42,429 nucleotides of DNA from Cyanobacteria bacterium UBA2566 (GTDB lineage: Bacteria; Cyanobacteriota; Cyanobacteriia; Cyanobacteriales; Desertifilaceae): NCBI GenBank assembly GCA_002340255.1, contig DDLS01000156.1, forward strand, positions 1 through 42,429, in the 5' to 3' direction. Under the pieces are notes generated by a model. The model was not told the DNA's origin. It ran no database searches and saw nothing but the letters and a program-made list of their open reading frames with translations. Shown here in pieces: positions 32,128 through 39,537 of the stretch. Every line of letters starts with the position of its first letter. Position 1 is the stretch's first letter. A program made the translations under genes and the position numbers.

Positions 32128-35100
32128 TTAATTGAATTGGCTCTTTTTCACTTCGGAAGAGAGTGCCAGGCGAGGTCGTTGAGAGGGTTTGCCTTGAACT
32201 AAACGCAATAACCAACGACTGAAACCATGAACATAGGTAAATAAGGTCGGTACAACCACCAAGGTTAATAACGTTGCTGTTGTCATACCGCCAATTACCG
32301 AGATAGCCATAGGCGATCGCATTTGAGCGCCTGCTCCTAACCCTAAAGCAATGGGGGTCATCCCAGCAATGGTCGAGAACGTCGTCATAAAAATGGGTCG
32401 CAGACGAGAGATCCCAGAAGCAATTAAGGCCGGTTTTAAGGAGATTCCTTGCTCGCGCATATTAGCCAAGGCACAATCGACCAACAGAATTGCATTTTTA
32501 GTCACCAATCCCATAAGCAGCACAATCCCAATTAGGGCATAGAATGCCAATTCTTTTTGGGTAATCATCAAAGCCAGTAAGGCTCCACCCACAGATAGGG
32601 GAAGAGCAACCATGATCGTAATGGGATAGAGAAAATTGTTATACAACAGAACTAAAATAGCGTATATTCCCAGAATTCCCAGGCCTAGAGCAGTGGCAAA
32701 TCGAGAAAAAATATCGATCATAATCTCCACATCCCCAGAGGGTTGTTGCTGAACTTCGGGGGGCAAATTAGTTTCTAACCACTCATTAATCGGTTCCATG
32801 GCTTGCCCCAGGGAAATCCCTTGTAAATTGCCAGTTAGGGAAACTTGACGCAGGCGGTCAAAGCGGTCAATTTGGGAAGGACCGCTACCAATATGAATAT
32901 CAGCGACTGCCATCAGAGGAACTACCCCCCCATTTTGACTGGGGACGCGCAAATTCCGCAGAGTTTCTATATCATTGCGCTCTTCAGTGCCAATTTGTAT
33001 GCGAATGGGAATTTGGCGATCGGGGAGATTAAACTTAGCTAGGTTAGCATCATTATCACCAATCGTGGCTAAAGAGGCGGTACGGGCGATCGCCTCCACC
33101 GATACACCCAAATCTGCTGCCCGCTCTGGATCTGGAGTAATCAACAACTCAGGTTTCACCAAGCTGGCACTAGAAGTAACCTCTACTAATCCTGAAATCC
33201 CACGCATAAAGCTCTCTAACTCATCTGCCGTACTCTTGAGCAATTCTGGAGTTTCACTGCTGAGAACCACTGAGACATCAGTGGCATTTCCAGCCGCTCC
33301 TGCCGCTTGGAAAGTCACCCGCGCTCCCGGAATTTCTACAAACTTCTGGCGCATCTGTTGCTCAAACTCTTTCTGGGAAATTCCCCGCACTTCTGGAGGT
33401 AAAAGATTCACAGTGATTAAGGCTTCATTAATGCCAGAGTCTCCTTCCCCTGCACTAGCTAGGGCACTTCTAAAGGCTGGGTGATCTTGGAGCATCTCAG
33501 TGGTTGTCTGCATCACCTGGTCCGTTAAACTCAAAGGAGAGCCAGGAGGCAACTTAATAGTTACCCGACTTAAACCCCGGTCATATCCTCCAAATAATCC
33601 TGTGGGAATCAAGGGAATCAGTTGCATCGATCCAACAAAGAAAGCTACTGCAATCATTAAAGTAACGATGCGATGGGATAGGGCCCAGCCTAGGAGTCTG
33701 CGATAGGGATGAAATGTACGTTGACCCCAACGAAACCCTCGATGAGTTAATTCTGAATTCAGGTGATAGGAGGGTGTATCTGGGTTCTGTTCTTTCAGCA
33801 ATGAAGTTTCTTCTACTTTTTTCCCTTTTAACAGATAAGCGGCCAACATAGGGGTCATAGTCGTCGCCACCAGAGTAGAAAACAAGGTGGCTACTGAAAC
33901 CGTGATGCCAAAGGGTCGGAAAAATTTACCCGGAATCCCTCCCATAAAGGCCACTGGGACAAAGACTGCGACAATAGTGGCAGTTGTGGCTAAGACCGCT
34001 AAACCAATTTCATTGGCTGCATCTAAGGCGGCTTGGAAGGGTCGCTTACCCATCTGAATGTGCTGACTGATATTTTCAATCATACAGATGGCATCATCGA
34101 CCAGGTTTCCCATCGCTAGAGCAAACCCCAGTAAGGTCATATCATTGAGCGTATACCCTAGAGAACGCAAAACGATAAAAGTGGGAATAATCGATAGAGG
34201 CAAGGCAAAGGCGGTAATCAGCGTACCCCGCCAATCTCTTAAAAATATGCCCACCGTAACCACAGTTAGGAGAGAGCCTACAACTAGGGCATCAATGGAG
34301 GCTTGATAGGAGAGGCGAATATAGTCGGCGTTGGTGAAGATCAGCTCCAGTTGAATATCTTCAGGCAGAGTTTCTTGCAGTTGGGCTACTTTTTTCTGCA
34401 CTCCTTCTTCTACACTGACTAGGGTAGAGCCACTACTGCGCCACACGGAAAAGCCCACTACGGGGGTTTGCTGAACATCCGGATTATCTTTGATAGTTAA
34501 GCGGGAAACTTGACGGGGTTCAGCAAATCCATTGTTAACTTCTCCTAGGCTGGTGAGGGGGATATCCTCGCCATTGGGGAGAACAATACGATAGGTTTTG
34601 AGGGTCTCTAGGGTGGCAGCACTCCCTAGGGTGCGAATGCTTTTTTCTGTGCCTCCAGTTTGCGATCGCCCTCCAGGGAGGTTGATGTTAAAGTCGCGGA
34701 TTTGCTGGTTGACTTCGCTGGCAGTAATTCCCAGGGCTTGCAGACGGGTGGGGTTGAGGTCGATACGAATTTCTTCGTCAACTCCACCAATACGGTCTAC
34801 TCTGGCGACACCAGGAACAGAGAGTAGGTCACGAGTGATGTCGCGATCTACCAGATCGCTCAGTTCTGCGACAGAGCGCTGGGGCGAAGTAACGGCATAA
34901 CCGATCACCGATTCACCCAGAAAATCAATTTTTTGAACAATGGGGTCTTCGATATCTTGGGGTAGGCTTTGCCGAATTTGGGCGATCGCATTGCGAACGT
35001 CGTTGGTTGCTGTATCGCTGTTGGTTTCCAGCTCAAACATAATCCTAGTACTTGACTCACCATCGGTTACTGTTGAGCGAAGCTCATCGACTCCTTCTAT

Positions 35101-35325
35101 AGAGGCTATGGCATCTTCAACTTTTTTGGTCACTTCGGTTTCCAGTTCTGTTGGCCCGGCTCCGGGTTGGACAATGGTCACAGAAACAAAGGGGACATCA
35201 ATATTGGGATTTTCATCAATACCCAATTGGGTAAAGGAAAACATGCCCACGATCGCTAAAATCAGGAAGACGACGAGGGTGGGAACAGGCTTGTGTATTG
35301 ACCAGGAGGAGATTTTGAAAGACAT
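32128..35325 (-). CDS. RND efflux transporter, HAE1/AcrB type
   Basis: The 1065-residue inner-membrane pump takes protons in and exports drugs or lipids. It has the AcrB layout: transmembrane segment 1 (14-33), a large periplasmic loop, helices 2-6, a second loop, and helices 8-12. Both docking subdomains are present (about 176-290 and 713-820). GNLVDDAICMIENI holds the proton-relay Asp pair of helix 4. LMGLVTKNAILLVDCA has the partner Lys, and SRLRPIFMTT the Arg region. It follows the adaptor gene at 35447 by 121 bases. The substrate is unknown. Confidence 0.93.
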   Translation of the reverse strand: MSFKISSWSIHKPVPTLVVFLILAIVGMFSFTQLGIDENPNIDVPFVSVTIVQPGAGPTELETEVTKKVEDAIASIEGVDELRSTVTDGESSTRIMFELETNSDTATNDVRNAIAQIRQSLPQDIEDPIVQKIDFLGESVIGYAVTSPQRSVAELSDLVDRDITRDLLSVPGVARVDRIGGVDEEIRIDLNPTRLQALGITASEVNQQIRDFNINLPGGRSQTGGTEKSIRTLGSAATLETLKTYRIVLPNGEDIPLTSLGEVNNGFAEPRQVSRLTIKDNPDVQQTPVVGFSVWRSSGSTLVSVEEGVQKKVAQLQETLPEDIQLELIFTNADYIRLSYQASIDALVVGSLLTVVTVGIFLRDWRGTLITAFALPLSIIPTFIVLRSLGYTLNDMTLLGFALAMGNLVDDAICMIENISQHIQMGKRPFQAALDAANEIGLAVLATTATIVAVFVPVAFMGGIPGKFFRPFGITVSVATLFSTLVATTMTPMLAAYLLKGKKVEETSLLKEQNPDTPSYHLNSELTHRGFRWGQRTFHPYRRLLGWALSHRIVTLMIAVAFFVGSMQLIPLIPTGLFGGYDRGLSRVTIKLPPGSPLSLTDQVMQTTTEMLQDHPAFRSALASAGEGDSGINEALITVNLLPPEVRGISQKEFEQQMRQKFVEIPGARVTFQAAGAAGNATDVSVVLSSETPELLKSTADELESFMRGISGLVEVTSSASLVKPELLITPDPERAADLGVSVEAIARTASLATIGDNDANLAKFNLPDRQIPIRIQIGTEERNDIETLRNLRVPSQNGGVVPLMAVADIHIGSGPSQIDRFDRLRQVSLTGNLQGISLGQAMEPINEWLETNLPPEVQQQPSGDVEIMIDIFSRFATALGLGILGIYAILVLLYNNFLYPITIMVALPLSVGGALLALMITQKELAFYALIGIVLLMGLVTKNAILLVDCALANMREQGISLKPALIASGISRLRPIFMTTFSTIAGMTPIALGLGAGAQMRSPMAISVIGGMTTATLLTLVVVPTLFTYVHGFSRWLLRLVQGKPSQRPRLALSSEVKKSQFN

Positions 35326-35343
35326 TTTTGTTTAAAGGCAAGA

Positions 35344-35400
35344 GAGGGGAAAGGCAATAGGCAATAGGTGGAATAGGAAGCAGGGTATGGGCAATAATCT
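35344..35400. repeat. Purine-rich heptad-like tract
   Basis: GGCAATAGGCAATAGG-type units lie between the RND gene start and the adaptor gene end. It splits the two cotranscribed genes and might hold no promoter of its own. Confidence 0.45.
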
Positions 35401-35446
35401 TCCCTGTGTCTGGGTGTCCCCGCGTCCACCTGTCAGGAGCATCTCA

Positions 35447-36949
35447 CTAATTGACAGTAGGATTCAGGACACTGCTGTCTACGACACGGACGATATCACC
35501 TTCGCTGATAAATCCTGCACCGAGGACGACGATACGATCGCCTAAATTCAGACCTTGTTTAATTTCGACATTGGTAGAATCTCCCCCTAGGGGGGAACCC
35601 ACTTCTACCGTGCGGGCGATCGCCCGATCGTTTTCATCAACTTGATAAATCAGGGCGCTACCATCAGCTTGGGGTTGAACCGCTTGCGCGGGAACCACCA
35701 GTCCTTGCAACGTTTGCGCGGTAATACTCGCTTGTAAAAACATCCCCGGTCGCAAGAGGGTAGAGGACGGAAGGTCAATCTTCACCGTTGCTTGGCGAGT
35801 ATTAGCATCAACCAGGGGAGCCACTTCCCGAATCGTACCCTTGATATCGATCCGACTATCAGCATCCGAGGTTAAGGTAACTGGGGCCCCAATGTTCGCC
35901 TGACTCAGTTGGGTTTCAGGGATTTTCAGTTCTAATTCTAGAGCGCCTTGGTTGATAATCCGAAAGAGGGGGGTCTCTCGATTAGCCAAATCTCCCACCC
36001 GTGCGCTACGTTCGCTGACCCTACCACTCGATGGTGCGGTAACCTGGGTTTGGGCAAGATAGGTTTTCTGTTGTTCTACCCTCGCTTGTTGACTTTGTAG
36101 TTGGGCTAAAGCCGTATTTACATTCGCGGTCATACTGCCGATAGTGGCTTGGGCACTATTCACATTGGCGGTTGCACTACTGATTCTAGCTTCAGCGCTA
36201 TTCAGATTTGCCTTAGCCACTTGCACCGCTTCCCGAGCATTCTTAGCCCTTGTGCGGCTTAAATCCACTTCTTGGGTGCTAATGGCTCCTTCTGCGGCAA
36301 GGGTTTCGGATCGCTGCAAATCCCGTTCTGTCTGTTCGAGTTCTGCTTGGGCTTGGGCTAAAGAGGCGATCGCCTGTTGCTTGCCCGCTTGAGCTTCTGC
36401 TTTCGCCGCCAATGCTCCCTGTAGAGCTGATTTGGCTTGTTCCACTGCCGCTTGCCGCTCTTGTACTACAGCGCGACTCGCTTCTACATCTGCCTGGACT
36501 TGGCGGATTTGGGTTTGCAAAACCGAATCATCTAATACCACCATCAATTGCCCTTTTTCTACCCAATCCCCTTCATCGACTAGCACTTGGCGGATTTGTA
36601 AATCCATCACTTCGGGTAGCACGGGTAACAGGTCATACGCATCTACTGTCCCAGTTGCCGTGAATGTGCTGGGTATTTTCGTTGATTCTACCGTGGCTAG
36701 AGTAACTGTTTGCACAGGATCGGCCGATTGAGAAGTAGTTACCGGTTGGACAGGGGTTGGTTCAGAGCGGTTGAGGGTATTGAAGACATAAGTTGCCAAC
36801 GCACCTACTGCTAGGCCAATACCTAAACCCAACAGCAACCCAGGCTTTCTGCTCCCATTCTGAGGATCTATGCTTTCAGTCGTTTGAGTGTCTTGGGGTT
36901 CAGTTGGTTTGGGTGAATTGTCGATCTCACTGAGTGGCTGTTGACTCAT
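35447..36949 (-). CDS. Periplasmic adaptor (membrane-fusion protein) of the RND pump
   Basis: The 500-residue adaptor joins the RND pump to an outer-membrane channel. A 36-residue acidic cytosolic start precedes a single membrane anchor (37-57, GLLLGLGIGLAVGALATYVF). Lipoyl-type halves flank a long Ala/Gln-rich coiled-coil hairpin (about 150-305), and beta-barrel and membrane-proximal domains follow (LRPGMFLQASI, GDRIVVLGAGFISEGD). An ATG 14 codons upstream is open, but GGAGGG lies correctly for the ATG at 36949. The cytosolic start is longer than in most relatives. It is the first gene of the two-gene pump operon. Confidence 0.9.
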   Translation of the reverse strand: MSQQPLSEIDNSPKPTEPQDTQTTESIDPQNGSRKPGLLLGLGIGLAVGALATYVFNTLNRSEPTPVQPVTTSQSADPVQTVTLATVESTKIPSTFTATGTVDAYDLLPVLPEVMDLQIRQVLVDEGDWVEKGQLMVVLDDSVLQTQIRQVQADVEASRAVVQERQAAVEQAKSALQGALAAKAEAQAGKQQAIASLAQAQAELEQTERDLQRSETLAAEGAISTQEVDLSRTRAKNAREAVQVAKANLNSAEARISSATANVNSAQATIGSMTANVNTALAQLQSQQARVEQQKTYLAQTQVTAPSSGRVSERSARVGDLANRETPLFRIINQGALELELKIPETQLSQANIGAPVTLTSDADSRIDIKGTIREVAPLVDANTRQATVKIDLPSSTLLRPGMFLQASITAQTLQGLVVPAQAVQPQADGSALIYQVDENDRAIARTVEVGSPLGGDSTNVEIKQGLNLGDRIVVLGAGFISEGDIVRVVDSSVLNPTVN

Positions 36950-37164
36950 GTATCCCTCCGATGTGGACGCTTTGGGTCTAGGCGTTAGCATTGCCTAGGG
37001 TCTAGTAATCTTTATCTCTTCTTTATAGTATTACGCATTGTAAAGCATGTGGGACAAACTCTTTGGCTCCATCTATTTTTGATCGATACTTTACAGTTAA
37101 TATAGCCATCCTCTTGGGTCAATCCATGGCACAATAGGAAATCCAGAGTTGAAGAGGTACAGCC

Positions 37165-38235
37165 GTGGATTGGTGGCAGAAACTGAGCAAAAATCCCCTT
37201 GCTCAGGTGGGAGCAGTGATTCTGATAATATTCTATATTGTGGTGCTCGGTGCGGGTTTTTTTGCCCCTTACAGTCCCTATAGTTCCCAACTTGATGGCT
37301 CTCTTTTACCACCTACGCCTATTGAGTGGTTGAATGAGCAAGGGCAATTGTCGCCGCGTGTCTATCCGGTAACCCAGGGAGCGACAGATTTAGATACAGG
37401 CGATCGCCCCCTGATTATAGACCGGAGTCGTCCCTCACCTCTACGTCTGTTTGTCCAGGGAGATGACTATAAAATACTGGGTATCATTCCCGCGAATCTC
37501 CATCTTTTTGGAACACAAGGAGAAGGACGGCTCAATCTCTTGGGCACAGATCGGCAAGCGAGAGACCAGTTCAGTCGTCTTCTCTGGGGCGGTCAAATTA
37601 GCCTCAGTATCGGTTTAGTGGGAATTTTGATTTCTTTTCCCCTAGGGATGCTCGTGGGCGGTATATCGGGTTATTTTGGCGGTTGGACAGATGCGATTTT
37701 GATGCGACTGGTGGAGGTGCTAATGACCATTCCCGGTATTTATCTATTGGTTGCCCTAGCTGCGGTGATTCCGCCCCAACTCACCAGCGCTCAACGGTTT
37801 CTCCTGATTGTCATTATTACTTCTTTTATCAGTTGGTCGGGATTGGCACGGGTGATTCGAGGTCAAGTCCTATCGATTAAAGAGCAACAATTTGTACAAG
37901 CGGCGAAGGCGATGGGAGCTAATCCGGTTTATATTATTGTTCGCCATGTCTTGCCCCAAACGGCGACCTATGTGATTATTTCCGCAACTCTGGCTATTCC
38001 TGGGTTTATTGTGGCTGAATCGGTTTTAAGTCTGATTGGCTTGGGGATTCAAGAACCCGATCCCTCTTGGGGAAATTTATTATCTGCGGGGACGAATGCC
38101 TCGATTTTAGTCTTGCAACCTTGGTTAGTTTGGCCTCCTGCGATCTTGATTATTTTAACAGTTCTCTCGTTTAATCTTTTGGGGGATGGGTTGCGCGATG
38201 CCCTCGATCCGAGGAGTTTACGGGAGTTTAATTAA
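37165..38235 (+). CDS. ABC permease of the OppC/DppC family (second)
   Basis: The 356-residue permease starts with GTG, preceded by GAGG at good spacing. A first membrane segment (14-34) is followed by a periplasmic insert of about 85 residues, longer than usual, and then LLGTDRQARDQFSRLLWGGQISL. The EAA-type loop is VQAAKAMGANPVYIIVRHVLPQ. Six membrane helices are visible. It belongs to peptide-type ABC importers, but no partner gene is nearby. The gene is divergent from the adaptor gene; the 215-base gap must hold both promoters. Confidence 0.9.
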   Translation: MDWWQKLSKNPLAQVGAVILIIFYIVVLGAGFFAPYSPYSSQLDGSLLPPTPIEWLNEQGQLSPRVYPVTQGATDLDTGDRPLIIDRSRPSPLRLFVQGDDYKILGIIPANLHLFGTQGEGRLNLLGTDRQARDQFSRLLWGGQISLSIGLVGILISFPLGMLVGGISGYFGGWTDAILMRLVEVLMTIPGIYLLVALAAVIPPQLTSAQRFLLIVIITSFISWSGLARVIRGQVLSIKEQQFVQAAKAMGANPVYIIVRHVLPQTATYVIISATLAIPGFIVAESVLSLIGLGIQEPDPSWGNLLSAGTNASILVLQPWLVWPPAILIILTVLSFNLLGDGLRDALDPRSLREFN

Positions 38236-38260
38236 GGGGGAATAGGGAATGGGGAATAGG
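38236..38260. repeat. Heptad-like tract GGGGGAATAGGGAATGGGGAATAGG
   Basis: The tract starts right after the stop of the second OppC-like gene. It is the same low-complexity type as at 15614. Confidence 0.7.
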
Positions 38261-38291
38261 AAAACCGGATTTTTAGTCGCCCCGATCGCCG

Positions 38292-39035
38292 TTAGGTATC
38301 TTTATAGAGTTGAATCACGATCGCAGAGAGAATGGGCAATGATTTGAGCGATCCGTGAATGAGGTTCATGGCATTCAGGGGATGTTTGAGCATTTGTAGG
38401 GCAAGGGGAATGGGGGCAAGTTGACCTTGGGCGTTTATGGCATCATTGAGATTAGGCAGGTCTTGATTGTGGCGATCGCCAATTACCCGCACCATTCCCA
38501 CAGCAATGCCTGCGCTCTGTAAAGTTTTTAAAATCGCAAATCCTTCCATATCGACAACCGAAGCCTGGTAGGTTTGACCGAGGTTCTGTTTTTTAGTTGC
38601 TTGAGTAATAATATGACTGCTGGTTAAGCCAGTTACGGGTTGGGTATGGGGAGTGAGTCGATCGCTCAGGAATTCAGTTAAGGCGCGATCGCACTCTAGA
38701 CTCTGTAGAGGTTGTTCTGGAGCTAAATTACAGCATTGTTGATACACAACCACATCACCCACTCGGTGTTGAGCAGATAAACTACCCGCTAATCCCAGGA
38801 CAAGAAGAGTTGGGCGATCGGGTATAATTTCTGTAATCCACTGTTGTAAATACTTGCTGACGGGTTCACTTCCCATGGGAATGGGATAGACACTTGGCAA
38901 CGGAGAGGATAAAGGCAAAGCACCCATACCTCGACGAACAGCATGATATTCAGCCCCTTGAGGGACTAAAATTACAGTCGGTGATGAGAATTTAGGGCTG
39001 GCGATCCGATCCAAGGTATCTATTCTCAGTTGCAA
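38292..39035 (-). CDS. Nucleoside phosphorylase / MTA-SAH nucleosidase-like protein
   Basis: The 247-residue protein belongs to the purine-phosphorylase superfamily (MTAN, HpnG and futalosine hydrolase are relatives). VILVPQGAEYHAV forms the first strand, LLVLGLAGSL the glycine loop, and VVDMEGFAIL the ribose-binding Glu motif. RVIGDRHNQDLPNL holds the base-binding Asp region. The only open start is TTG at 39035; upstream in this frame a TAA soon follows. No ribosome site is visible. The exact substrate cannot be set from sequence. Confidence 0.75.
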   Translation of the reverse strand: MQLRIDTLDRIASPKFSSPTVILVPQGAEYHAVRRGMGALPLSSPLPSVYPIPMGSEPVSKYLQQWITEIIPDRPTLLVLGLAGSLSAQHRVGDVVVYQQCCNLAPEQPLQSLECDRALTEFLSDRLTPHTQPVTGLTSSHIITQATKKQNLGQTYQASVVDMEGFAILKTLQSAGIAVGMVRVIGDRHNQDLPNLNDAINAQGQLAPIPLALQMLKHPLNAMNLIHGSLKSLPILSAIVIQLYKDT

Positions 39036-39131
39036 CGGCGGAAATGGCGATCGATGGGGAACTTAGAGCATGTCCCAAACTTCGATACTGCCCAGCTATT
39101 TTAATTGATTGAGGATTCAAGGAAAAGAGTA

Positions 39132-39467
39132 ATGATGGATTCATGGAAAAAGGGGTTAGCAACCCTGATCGGTTTAGGATGTTTAGGGATAACTCCCCTC
39201 ACCAGAGCGCAGTCAACTCCAACCCCAACGCCTCATGTCTATCCCGAAGACGCAGTGAATGAGATTCTAAAGAACTGTCGTGAAGAAACTGAGACGTTTT
39301 TACCTCCCGATTTAATTGAACCCTTATGTGAATGCGTACTCACTGAGTTTCAAGCTCAATTCAGTCATGGTGACTATCAAAAGCTGATTGCTGAAGCGGA
39401 GAAAAAAAGAGAAGATCCTCCTCAATTCCTAGAAATTGGGCAACAGTGTGCCGTTCAATTATTTTAA
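39132..39467 (+). CDS. Small exported protein, 111 residues
   Basis: A signal peptide (MMDSWKKGLATLIGLGCLG, then ITPLTRAQS) with a likely cut after TRA. The mature part has five Cys residues counted with the signal's one; four are arranged around CREETETFLPPDLIEPLCECVL and near the C-terminus (QQCAVQLF), so disulfides are likely. No family was recognised. AAGGAAAAGAG lies before the double ATG; a TTG at 39105 is less likely. It lies just before a terminator and the next RND gene. Confidence 0.7.
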   Translation: MMDSWKKGLATLIGLGCLGITPLTRAQSTPTPTPHVYPEDAVNEILKNCREETETFLPPDLIEPLCECVLTEFQAQFSHGDYQKLIAEAEKKREDPPQFLEIGQQCAVQLF

Positions 39468-39497
39468 GATAAGGTTTGAGTCTTTTTAATGTTAGCG

Positions 39498-39520
39498 TCC
39501 CCATGATTTGGGGATTTTTT
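39498..39520 (+). terminator. Intrinsic terminator just before the second RND gene
   Basis: TCCCC and GGGGA form a short stem with a 7-base loop, followed by six T. It lies 31 bases after the small exported protein gene and 18 bases before the start of the RND gene. Confidence 0.7.
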
Positions 39521-39537
39521 ATGGGCACTTCAGGGGT

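Noticed and set aside
32975..33484. 169-codon plus-strand frame
   Set aside because: It is antisense to the RND gene, whose frame is clearly the coding one.
37012..37312. Minus-strand frames of 71 and 92 codons
   Set aside because: They cover the divergent promoter gap and antisense of the second OppC-like gene; the His/Cys-rich translation has no domain.
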